Assembly: GCA_028284905.1 (NCBI GenBank)
Contig: JANQQU010000083.1
Coordinates: 17,181-81,180 of the forward strand
Direction: 5' to 3'
Origin: Calditrichia bacterium
Lineage (GTDB): Bacteria > Calditrichota > Calditrichia > RBG-13-44-9 > J075
DNA: 64,000 nt
Position numbers and translations under genes: made by a program. A model generated the notes under the pieces. That model was given only the letters and a program-made list of their open reading frames with translations. It was not told the DNA's origin and searched no databases. Shown piece by piece: positions 36,654 through 45,146 of this stretch. Each line of letters starts with the position of its first letter. The stretch's first letter is position 1.

Positions 36654-37829
36654 ATGTTAACGAATCGTTTATTTCACGTCCTGACAGCTCTTTTCCTTGT
36701 TTTTATTATTTTACCCGCAACTGCACAGACTTTTGACCTGCAATTCGTTGAAGTTCAAAACGATGGTGTGAACGGGGGCGTTTACGCTGTTCGTGCAGAA
36801 ATTCGTGCCCAATCCGGCAGTTTCAATGCCGGCAATGGAAACTTCGTAATGGAATATAATTCTGCTGCTTTAGATACAGGGCATGTGTCTGCAGAAGCAT
36901 TAATACCCCTGTCTTTGAGTGGTTTTATTTCCGGTAGTCCTTTTATAGCATATCAAATAATGACGATTACAAAGCCATTTGGTAATACTGTTTCCCTAAA
37001 TGTCGAGCTTGCTTCCGATCCACCGCTGGGGCAAGGCCTGAATATCGATACTAATTGGCTGGCTTTTGCGATTATTACTTTTACGATAACAGATGAAACC
37101 AGCACTAGTGGTATTACCTGGCGAACAGTTACACCAAGTGCGACAAATATGTTCCTCGATGACCCATTTACCCAAGCGGTTATATTGGGTAATCTAAATG
37201 GTATCGATAACGCCCTGCCGGTAGAATTGAGCGCGTTCCAGGCAACAACTGCTGAAAATGGTGTTCAGTTAAACTGGACCACCCAAAGCGAAGTGAACAA
37301 TCTCGGATTTGAAGTCTATCGTTCGACAGCCGTTGATGGCGAATTTCAACAGCTGTCCAGCTATGAAACAAATACTGCCCTGGAAGGTGCCGGAAATTCC
37401 AGCAATGCCATTAACTACAGTTATTTGGATGCAACCGTTGCTGCCGGGGCCACCTACTGGTATCAGATCGCCGATGTTGACCTGCAGGGCATTCGGACTT
37501 TTCATGGGCCTATCGAAGTTCAGGCTGCGGACAATCTGCCCACCGAATATGCCTTACGGGCGAATTATCCCAACCCCTTTAATCCCAGTACAAAAATTCA
37601 GTATGAAATTCCCCAAAATCAGCTGAACAGTCGGGTGAAACTGGTGGTTTACAATACCCTCGGTATGCAGGTGAAAACACTGGTTTCCGGTAATGTTGCG
37701 CCTGGTATTCATATTGCAGAATGGGATGGCACGAACAATAGTGGTGCATCAATGGCCTCCGGTATTTACTTTGTTAACTTGCAGGCCGGGCAGTTTTCCC
37801 AAACGCGTAAGATGGTGCTGCTCCGTTAA
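36654..37829 (+). CDS. Cohesin-like surface protein with type IX sorting domain, copy 1
   Basis: 391 residues with signal peptide ending PATAQT. Residues 25-175 form a beta-sandwich with cohesin-like texture (GVYAVRAEIRAQSGSF, NFVMEYNSAALD, TVSLNVELASDPPLGQGLNI, LAFAIITFTITDE) and align with the protein at 47956. A fibronectin-III-like domain (VELSAFQATTAENGVQLNWT) and a T9SS type A domain (RANYPNPFNPSTKIQYE, RKMVLLR) follow. In cellulosomes cohesins bind dockerins; three dockerin-tailed proteases lie just downstream. GGAGG is 13 bases from the ATG, a long spacing, but no other start fits. Confidence 0.72.
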   Translation: MLTNRLFHVLTALFLVFIILPATAQTFDLQFVEVQNDGVNGGVYAVRAEIRAQSGSFNAGNGNFVMEYNSAALDTGHVSAEALIPLSLSGFISGSPFIAYQIMTITKPFGNTVSLNVELASDPPLGQGLNIDTNWLAFAIITFTITDETSTSGITWRTVTPSATNMFLDDPFTQAVILGNLNGIDNALPVELSAFQATTAENGVQLNWTTQSEVNNLGFEVYRSTAVDGEFQQLSSYETNTALEGAGNSSNAINYSYLDATVAAGATYWYQIADVDLQGIRTFHGPIEVQAADNLPTEYALRANYPNPFNPSTKIQYEIPQNQLNSRVKLVVYNTLGMQVKTLVSGNVAPGIHIAEWDGTNNSGASMASGIYFVNLQAGQFSQTRKMVLLR

Positions 37830-37856
37830 GCATAGTTGAAAATTATCCTCATTTAT

Positions 37857-37890
37857 AATCCCTTCGGATTTATCTGGAGGGATTTTTTTT
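37857..37890 (+). terminator. Rho-independent terminator after cohesin-like copy 1
   Basis: Stem AATCCCT / AGGGATT (37857-37863 and 37878-37884) with a 14-base loop and eight Ts (37883-37890). It lies 28 bases past the stop, so the cohesin-like gene is transcribed separately from the proteases. Confidence 0.82.
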
Positions 37891-37930
37891 ATTCAGCCTG
37901 ATTATACAATCTTTAAGAGTTGTTTTACAG

Positions 37931-38002
37931 GCCACAGATATACACTGATGAACACAGATATTCTGGTTTTATTAATCTGTGAAAACCTGTTCCATCCGTG
38001 GC
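37931..38002. repeat. Imperfect palindrome in the 37.8-38.4 kb gap
   Basis: Arms GCCACAGATATACACTGATG (37931 on) and CCATCCGTGGC (ending 38002) frame ACACAGAT / AATCTGTG inner arms. The sequence type (CACAGAT, CACTGATG, CATCCGTGG) looks like a dispersed REP-type element. The rest of the 546-base gap (37891-38375) holds no recognisable gene; a promoter for the M12 protease gene must be there. Confidence 0.65.
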
Positions 38003-38375
38003 TATTTTTCTGTGCTGAATATTGAGCAGCGTTGTAAAAGAATTGCACATCCGCGAATCTAAACTTCTCGATAATAATATTTTTCTCCGCCCAAATGCCC
38101 ATTTAACCGGCGTTTATTTTCAGAAATTGTCATTTGTGATCTGGTCTGTGCAAATATTTTACACTTCTGCTATCTTTTTCCCATGCGAGGCGCGGAGACG
38201 TGTTTATGGATAAATAATTAACGTTTTCGGTCAAACGATTCATTCCAGCCCATTTTGAATCAGTTTCCAAATTTTGTGCGTCGTTTGTGATGCAGCAATG
38301 TCTGTGGCCGTCGGGAAGCGATTCCCGGTTCGCCATGACAGGGATTGTCACAGGAAATTCAATAAGGAGATTGCC

Positions 38376-41111
38376 ATGTCTCGAAATGGGAAAATCTTAA
38401 TCAATCATATCTACTCTCTGTTGTTAGTGCTCACCTGCATTTCCGCTAGCCTGGTTGCCCGGGAAAACATCTCCCTGATTGAACAGGAAATTGCCAGCGG
38501 GAAAACTGCCGATATTCTTACATATCAAAAGCAACGTCGCTTAAATGCTGATATTGCTACCGGAAAAGTACTCCGCCACCGGTTTGTCACTATTAGTCCG
38601 CAATTGACTGCAGCGGCAGATTTTCAGGGAAAAAATCTTGCACTGGCACTTTTTAGTGATGTCAATTTCCTCAGTGATACTATTTCCAGCAAGCGCCACT
38701 CCGCTAAGGAAATGACCCTGCAAGCGAATTTGAAATCCCAGCCGGGCAGCCTGGTGATCAATCTGCATAATGGGGTTTTGAATGGCGTCGTCCGCACTGC
38801 ATCTGCGCTTTATCGAATCGAGCCGGCCGCAGAGGATGTCTATTTGGTAAAGGAAATTGCAATGTCTGCACTGGCCGGGGAATGTGATGCCCGGATAGTC
38901 GAGGGATTACCAAAAGGCGTAATTGAGAAAACCCGTGCGGGACAGTCAGCAAACGACAGCAGTACGATTGATATCATGGTTGTCTACACACCAGCGGCTG
39001 CTTTGACTGCGCCGGATATCGATTCGGAAATTCGTCTGGCAATCAGCGAGTTGAATATGACCTTTGCGCTTAGCGGCGTTCGTCATCGCGCCCGTTTGGT
39101 TTACAGCTCGGAAGTCAACTACACTGAAAGTGGTGATTTGAATACTGATCTCGATCGCATTAAGGAATATGGCGATGGCCACATGGATGTGGTTCATGTG
39201 ATGCGCGATGTTTTTGGGGCGGATGTGGTTAGTCTCTGGACCAATGGCGGCGGTAACGGGGCCGGATATGTTATGCAAACCCCCGATCCATCCTTCGAGA
39301 GTCTTGCTTTCCACGCGATTCGCTGGGATAATGCAGTTAATAATTTCACGTTTGCGCATGAGCTGGGGCATAATCTTGGCGCAGCGCATGACCGGGAAAA
39401 TGCCGTTATCGCCGGCAGCGCTTCTTATGCACATGGATATCAGGATCCCGCCGGCAGCTGGCGAACGATTATGGCTTACAGCGATGGATGCAGCTGTTCC
39501 CGCATCAGCTATTGGTCCAATCCGGAAAAATTCCACCCCGGCGATGGTAGTTTAATGGGTGTTGCCAGCAGCGATTCATTAGGAGCGGATAACCGACGGG
39601 TGCTTAACCAAAACGGATCGATTGTCGCAGCATTTCGCAGTGGGGCGACGATTCCTTTTCTAGCGGTATCTCCGGAAAATGCGCAGATGGCCCATATCGC
39701 CGGCAGCAAAAACCTGGCTGTGCAGAACATCGGCGCCGGCAGTATGAATTGGAGCGCGGTAGTGACGAGTGGGGGAGAGTGGTTAACGATTTCCGCAGGT
39801 GCCAGTGGTGCAGACAGTGGTAACATCGTTATGGATTTCCCGGAGAATACGGCCTATACTCCGCGAACCGCAGCTGTCTCCATCAACGCGCCCGGCGTTG
39901 CCAACAGCCCGCAAACGATTTACGTGACGCAGCACGGCGTTATTGATTATGCCACCTTGCCATACACAAACGGATTTGAGTCCGGCACCTGGGAAAATTG
40001 CTGGCGCACCGATAGTGATCACCCCAATGGCGATATTGCTATCGATGGCGAAATTAACCCATTTGCCGGTAATTACAGTTTGAAAATGGCCGCCAGTGTA
40101 ATTGGACCGATGGTCACCAATGATGCGCGCCTCCATTTGAATCTCGCCGGGGAGAAAAATGTTATCCTGGAATTTCAATGGATGCACAGTAATGAGGAAA
40201 CACATCTTAAAGACGGCGTATTCTTTTCTGATGATGCCGGGGAAAGCTTTCAACTGGTGCAGGATTTTCAGTCGCTTTCTTATCCAGCGAATAACTGGAT
40301 TCCTTTCTCCCTGAATGTGGACTCATTGGCAATTGTGCATGGCCTGACGCTTAGCGAACATTTCGTCGTTAAATTCCAACAATATGATAATTTCCCTTTT
40401 GGATCGGATGGATTTGCCATAGACGATATTGCCGTTTACAGCAAATCGCTTCTGGTAGATGCGCAGGTCTGGCTCTCCGGTGCTTACAAGGCTGCCGGCG
40501 ATAGCATGAGTACCACGCTTGCGGCAAAATCCGTGCTGCCATTAAACCAACCCTATGGCGATCCTTCCTGGGGATACAATGGTAGTGAAGCTGTTAGCGA
40601 AATTCCGGCTGATATCGTCGATTGGGTGTTGCTGGAACTACGTAGCTCACCGGCGCCGGAAAGCATTGTTACCCGCCGGGCCGGATTGTTACGCAAGGAT
40701 GGCCGCGTGGTAGATCTGGACGGCGAATCTCCCTTATGTTTTAACGCTGATGCCGGCAATTATTATCTGGTTGTCTATCATTATAATCATCTGCCGGTGA
40801 TGAGTAGTTCTTCCTTAATTTTATCCGCTGCTACAGCAGTTTTAGCAGATCTTTCCTCAGATACTGCAAGTGCTTACGGAACAAACGCTTTGCAACTATT
40901 GGAAACAGGCGTTTACGGGATGATAACCGGAGATGCAAATGGTGACGGTATCGTTAACGTTGATGACCGGGAAGATGTCTGGCGCAGCGAAAACGGCATA
41001 CCCTGGGAATATTTCAATAATGCCGACTTTAACCTCGATGGCGGTGTCGATGCACTTGATATCAATATTCACTGGCGATCTGCCCTCGGGATGCAGCGAC
41101 AAGTGCCTTAA
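38376..41111 (+). CDS. Secreted M12-type metalloprotease with dockerin-like C-terminus, copy 1
   Basis: 911 residues from the ATG after AAGGAGATTGCC; an upstream in-frame ATG lacks a ribosome site. Signal peptide (ending SLVARE), propeptide, then a reprolysin-type zinc protease: STIDIMVVYTPAAAL, FAHELGHNLGAAHD (H328, E329, H332, H338) and the Met-turn RTIMAYSDGC. A BACON-like domain (FLAVSPENAQM to YVTQHG), a jelly-roll-like segment and a C-terminal module (VDAQVWLSGAYKAAGDSMST, DIVDWVLLELRS, HYNHLPVMSS) follow. The end is a pair of dockerin-type calcium loops, GDANGDGIVNVDDREDVW and ADFNLDGGVDALDINIHW. It has no PNPFNP sorting domain. Confidence 0.88.
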   Translation: MSRNGKILINHIYSLLLVLTCISASLVARENISLIEQEIASGKTADILTYQKQRRLNADIATGKVLRHRFVTISPQLTAAADFQGKNLALALFSDVNFLSDTISSKRHSAKEMTLQANLKSQPGSLVINLHNGVLNGVVRTASALYRIEPAAEDVYLVKEIAMSALAGECDARIVEGLPKGVIEKTRAGQSANDSSTIDIMVVYTPAAALTAPDIDSEIRLAISELNMTFALSGVRHRARLVYSSEVNYTESGDLNTDLDRIKEYGDGHMDVVHVMRDVFGADVVSLWTNGGGNGAGYVMQTPDPSFESLAFHAIRWDNAVNNFTFAHELGHNLGAAHDRENAVIAGSASYAHGYQDPAGSWRTIMAYSDGCSCSRISYWSNPEKFHPGDGSLMGVASSDSLGADNRRVLNQNGSIVAAFRSGATIPFLAVSPENAQMAHIAGSKNLAVQNIGAGSMNWSAVVTSGGEWLTISAGASGADSGNIVMDFPENTAYTPRTAAVSINAPGVANSPQTIYVTQHGVIDYATLPYTNGFESGTWENCWRTDSDHPNGDIAIDGEINPFAGNYSLKMAASVIGPMVTNDARLHLNLAGEKNVILEFQWMHSNEETHLKDGVFFSDDAGESFQLVQDFQSLSYPANNWIPFSLNVDSLAIVHGLTLSEHFVVKFQQYDNFPFGSDGFAIDDIAVYSKSLLVDAQVWLSGAYKAAGDSMSTTLAAKSVLPLNQPYGDPSWGYNGSEAVSEIPADIVDWVLLELRSSPAPESIVTRRAGLLRKDGRVVDLDGESPLCFNADAGNYYLVVYHYNHLPVMSSSSLILSAATAVLADLSSDTASAYGTNALQLLETGVYGMITGDANGDGIVNVDDREDVWRSENGIPWEYFNNADFNLDGGVDALDINIHWRSALGMQRQVP

Positions 41112-41468
41112 TCTTAGAATAATGGCAATAGGTAGAAGCTGTTGGTAGAAAAGCAAATGTCGCCCGGAGGAACAGCTGAGGCTAATCGTTGATCTTTCTT
41201 CGAACAACGAACAACGAACAACGAACAACGGCTTCTACATTGGCTATTTTTTACTTTTATAATTGGCCGATACTGTTTATAATGAAGCTCTACAGGTTGT
41301 TAAAATCCTGAAAATTTTATCCACCGTCACAAACAATGCACTGTGTGAGTACACGCAACGCAATGGGTGGTAAAAATTGTAAAATGCTGATAGCCGGTGG
41401 CGGATATATGCATAAGAGCAGTTGCCGGACTAATAAATAGCATTGTTTAAGGAATTGGGAAAAGTTGT
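41112..41468. other. Intergenic region with a heptamer tandem repeat and possible leader structure
   Basis: 357 bases. GAACAAC is repeated four times exactly at 41202-41229. Closer to the next gene, AATGCT (41383-41388) and AGCATT (41439-41444) close a stem around internal CCGG/CCGG pairs, a possible 5' leader fold. No gene is seen. Confidence 0.55.
41202..41229. repeat. Four tandem copies of GAACAAC
   Basis: Exact 7-base unit, four copies, noncoding, between two protease genes. Copy number could vary by slippage; no function is evident. Confidence 0.9.
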
Positions 41469-44400
41469 ATGATTAATCGATTCAAAATTGGCTGCTGCCA
41501 ACTACTGGTGCTGCTTCTGCTTTTTGCGGCGGATATCTATGCACAATCCCCACTGGTGGGAGAAAGTGTAAGCGTTTTGGAAGCGGAGTCGATCATGAAA
41601 CCGGGGGTTTTTGATCGCATGGAAATGGACCGGTCGAATGGTGTTATCATTCGGGAAAGATATGCCAGAATAAACCGGGCGCTTATTGATAAATCTAATA
41701 TTATTATCAATTTATTTGAAGATTATTCTCCGGAAGGCGATTTTCGAAATATGACAGTGCGCAGCTTAAAAGATATTAGCTGGTCCGGAAAGCTTGCAGA
41801 AAACCCCCTGAGCAATATTGATCTGGTGATCCGTGGCGAAAATATTACCGGTGATATTCGGGACGGCGCTAGTTATTTTCAAATTCGTCCTGTCGGGGAC
41901 GGAATGCATTGGATTGGGGAAATCGATCCTTCCCAATTGCCCGATGTTTGTGAAACGGAAGACGTCGGTGAAAATGATTTTACACCGGACAAACATTTAA
42001 AACCTAACCGGGGATTAAAGCTGGATATTCCTTCTGAGAACATCCTGCCGACAGAAGGAGTGATAATCGATGTGCTGGTGGTTTATACCGATGATGCCGC
42101 TGCTGCCTCCAGTGATATTTCCGCAGAAGTTCAGCTGATGATCGATGTTACGAACAATGCCTTGGCCGCCAGTGGTATCTCTCCACGGGTGAGGCTTATC
42201 CATAGTGCGGAATTAGAATATGCGGAAAGCAATAGCTCCGCGACGGATCTGGATCGCCTGGAAGATGACGATGATGGATTTATGGATCAGGCCCATACTT
42301 TACGGGAATCTTACGGGGCGGATCTGGTTACCCTGATAGTAGAAAGCCTTAGTGGCGGCGCCTGCGGACGGGCAAATCTTAGCGTAACATCATCCGGTAA
42401 TTCAAACTGGGCGTTTGGCGTGGTGCGAAGAAGCTGTGCCGTCGGTAATTTAAGCTTTCCCCACGAAATTGGCCATAATCTCGGTTGCCGGCATGACTGG
42501 TATGTCGATGGCACAAACAACAGCCCATTTACCTATAATCATGGATATAAGGTTGTTGCGGAAGGCTGGCGGACAATTATGTCCTATAATAACGAATGTA
42601 CAGCCGGAGGCACCAGCTGTACCCGCCTGGCTTATTTCTCCAATCCCGATACGCTTCATCCAACAACCAGCACACCAATGGGGATTGCCGAAGGAAATGC
42701 CAGCGCTGCTGATAATCGTAAAACCTGGAATAATATGGGGAGTGTCATCGCCGCTTATCGCAGTAATTCGGCCTCTCCAGTGATAAATATTGGAAATGCC
42801 AGTGTGCGGGAAGGAGATGCTGGCTCGGTTAATCTTGATTTCGAAGTATACCTTTCCGAAGCCCCAACCGTGCAGGTTAAAGTTGCCTATTACACGGCAG
42901 ACAGCACAGCGACATCCAGCGGGGATTATACCGCCGTAAGTAGCGATACGGTAACCTTTGTAATTGGGGATTCCACAGAAACAGTTTCGATCAGCGTTAA
43001 TGGCGATATTACCAACGAATCAGACGAATATCTAAAAGTGATTTTGACAGATCCGACGAACGGGGTTATTTCCGATAGCCTGGGGGTTGGCACCATCATC
43101 GATGATGAGAATATCGGAGAAATTGCCGTAAACCCGGCATCTTTTTCGGTAAGTGTCCTGGCAGACAGCAGCCTGGTCGATTCGATAACGATCGAGAATA
43201 TCGGCGATGCCAGCCTGACATATACTATGAAAGAAAGGGCTGCTGCCACAAAGCAGAAAACCGGAAAAGTTAAATCTGCCGGCAGTCGCTCCTGGCGGCC
43301 GTTGCCCTTTGCAAAAGAGGGAGAAATGCCAGCACTTTCTGATGATAGAACCGACCTGATTACCGGCAATGCTGGCAGCTTGCCCCTGGAGACCACCCAG
43401 TTTACCGATTCACTGGTGTTTGAAGATTATACCAGCGGGGATTGGTATACTAGTGTAGGTTATGGCTCCCAAACCCCATTTTATGTCGGCGTAAAATTTA
43501 CGACTTCCGGCCCATTCACCTTATCGCATGTTCATACCCGCTATCGCACTTACAACAGCACTTCGGATATTTATGTCAGTATTCGCGATGATAATAGCGG
43601 CGCTCCCGGTACGGAATTACAGCGGGATACGCTCAGTGCGGCGGAATGGCGGCATTATTATTCCGAATGGGAATTGATTGCGCTTTCTTCAACAGTATCT
43701 TTTGGGAGCAGTGAAGATTTTTGGATTACCCTGGAATTTCAGGATGTTCAATGGCCAATGAACATCACAGATTCCCTGGTAAATGTTGATAGTCGAGCGT
43801 CTTTTTCCCCTAACGGCAGCACCTGGTATGATATTCATGGCTCATATCCCGGTGATGTCTGGATTATCCGTGCATTGGAACAGTTTGATTTGGACTGGCT
43901 TTCTTTGGGAGGAAATGGTGGAAGCCTTTCTGCCGGCGATTCCACTAAGATCGCTGTAACATTCGATGCAAGCGGTTTGAATGTCGGTGCCTACAATGGA
44001 GAATTGAGTGTAAGCAGCAATGATCCTTTTAATTCCGATATTACCGTGCCATTGACATTCAATGTTCTCGGGCCTTTGTCTGTAAATGCGAAGGTTATTC
44101 TTGAAGGGCCTTATGATAGCACCGGTAGCAGTATGAATACTTATCTCGGGGAAAATGACCTACTGCCGCTCAGCCAGCCCTACAGCGGAGGTGATTGGAG
44201 CTACGGTGGTAGTGAAAGCGTTTCTACAATACCGACCGGTGTGGTAGATTGGGTCTTGCTGTCGCTGAGAAGTGAAAGTAATGCGGAATCACTCATCGCT
44301 TCCCGTGCTGCCTTTTTGAAGAATGACGGGAGTGTTGTGGATACCAATGGCGTTAGTACCGTTTCCTTTCCCGGAATTGCTCATGGCGACTATTACATCT

Positions 44401-44804
44401 GTGTATATCATCGCAATCACCTGGGAGTGATGAGTAAAAACAAAGTGACTTTGAATAGCAGTAGTACGCTTTATGATTTCAGTTTATCCGGGAATGCTTA
44501 TGGCACTGCACCCACAAAGCAGGTTGGCAGCAGTGGGCCTTACTGCCTGCGTTCCGGCGATGGCAACAGCGATGGAGGGGTGGATGCGCTGGATAAAAAT
44601 TTGATCTGGCGTGACGAAAACGGGTCGGTTTGGTCTTACAGTAAAAAGGGCGATCTTAATCTTGATGGTGGTATTGATGCCCTCGATCTGAATCTGCATT
44701 GGCGACCGGATAATGGCGCGGCCAGTCAAATTCCCGGTAACGCTTCGGAAAATACCGCCGGAAATGAAGGTTCCGGGCAGCAAAAAAATTTGAAACGAAA
44801 TTGA
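41469..44804 (+). CDS. Secreted M12-type metalloprotease with Calx-beta and dockerin-like domains
   Basis: 1111 residues. Signal peptide ends AADIYAQS. The zinc protease has VIIDVLVVYTDDAAAAS, FPHEIGHNLGCRHD (H332, E333, H336, H342) and Met-turn RTIMSYNNEC, with extra cysteines suggesting disulfides. A Calx-beta domain follows (ASVREGDAGSVNLDFEVYLS to GTIIDDEN), then two beta domains and the shared C-terminal module (VNAKVILEGPYDSTGSSMNT, VVDWVLLSLRS, HRNHLGVMS). Dockerin-type loops are GDGNSDGGVDALDKNLIW and GDLNLDGGIDALDLNLHW. Unlike its neighbours it has a polar 25-residue tail after SQIPG. No PNPFNP domain. Confidence 0.88.
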   Translation: MINRFKIGCCQLLVLLLLFAADIYAQSPLVGESVSVLEAESIMKPGVFDRMEMDRSNGVIIRERYARINRALIDKSNIIINLFEDYSPEGDFRNMTVRSLKDISWSGKLAENPLSNIDLVIRGENITGDIRDGASYFQIRPVGDGMHWIGEIDPSQLPDVCETEDVGENDFTPDKHLKPNRGLKLDIPSENILPTEGVIIDVLVVYTDDAAAASSDISAEVQLMIDVTNNALAASGISPRVRLIHSAELEYAESNSSATDLDRLEDDDDGFMDQAHTLRESYGADLVTLIVESLSGGACGRANLSVTSSGNSNWAFGVVRRSCAVGNLSFPHEIGHNLGCRHDWYVDGTNNSPFTYNHGYKVVAEGWRTIMSYNNECTAGGTSCTRLAYFSNPDTLHPTTSTPMGIAEGNASAADNRKTWNNMGSVIAAYRSNSASPVINIGNASVREGDAGSVNLDFEVYLSEAPTVQVKVAYYTADSTATSSGDYTAVSSDTVTFVIGDSTETVSISVNGDITNESDEYLKVILTDPTNGVISDSLGVGTIIDDENIGEIAVNPASFSVSVLADSSLVDSITIENIGDASLTYTMKERAAATKQKTGKVKSAGSRSWRPLPFAKEGEMPALSDDRTDLITGNAGSLPLETTQFTDSLVFEDYTSGDWYTSVGYGSQTPFYVGVKFTTSGPFTLSHVHTRYRTYNSTSDIYVSIRDDNSGAPGTELQRDTLSAAEWRHYYSEWELIALSSTVSFGSSEDFWITLEFQDVQWPMNITDSLVNVDSRASFSPNGSTWYDIHGSYPGDVWIIRALEQFDLDWLSLGGNGGSLSAGDSTKIAVTFDASGLNVGAYNGELSVSSNDPFNSDITVPLTFNVLGPLSVNAKVILEGPYDSTGSSMNTYLGENDLLPLSQPYSGGDWSYGGSESVSTIPTGVVDWVLLSLRSESNAESLIASRAAFLKNDGSVVDTNGVSTVSFPGIAHGDYYICVYHRNHLGVMSKNKVTLNSSSTLYDFSLSGNAYGTAPTKQVGSSGPYCLRSGDGNSDGGVDALDKNLIWRDENGSVWSYSKKGDLNLDGGIDALDLNLHWRPDNGAASQIPGNASENTAGNEGSGQQKNLKRN

Positions 44805-45146
44805 AAATGTACGACCTGGATCACAGTAAGAAACGCTAAAAATGAAGAATATTCATTTTATTGCATAAAATTTAGTAAATATACACCCTGGGAGGGTTGG
44901 TCGGTATTTTTATTAATTGGCTAAACCCTATGTTCTAAATATTGAAATTTTGGTCGAATTATAGTATTTTTAATACTGACAGTCGTCAGCTCATCTTAGT
45001 CCGATGAGTTGAAAGAGATAAACGGACTTGGTCTCTGACATCTGCCTATGGGGATAGGGTTAGTTCTTGGTGATACGGCTTTCGTATACCGGTACTACGA
45101 AGCGTGTAATATGCTTCGGCAAGAACAATTATCGTAGGAGGCAATT
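44805..45146 (+). other. Structured 5' leader region upstream of the S8 protease gene
   Basis: The interval holds several nested stems on the plus strand. CTCATC (44990-44995) pairs with GATGAG (45003-45008), and its loop AGTCC can pair with GGACT (45024-45028), an H-type pseudoknot. Then CCTAT/ATAGG. Next GTTCTTG (45063-45069) pairs with CAAGAAC (45120-45126) around ATACG/CGTAT and CGAAGC/GCTTCG hairpins, a three-way junction ending 20 bases before the ATG, just upstream of AGGAGG. It could be a cis-regulatory RNA, but no known riboswitch class is recognised. Confidence 0.45.

Noticed and set aside
45000..45020. Hammerhead-ribozyme-like words (GATGAG and GAAA) in the leader before the S8 gene
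   Set aside because: The core needs CTGATGA with a stem II before GAAA; here the preceding base is wrong and only two bases separate the words.
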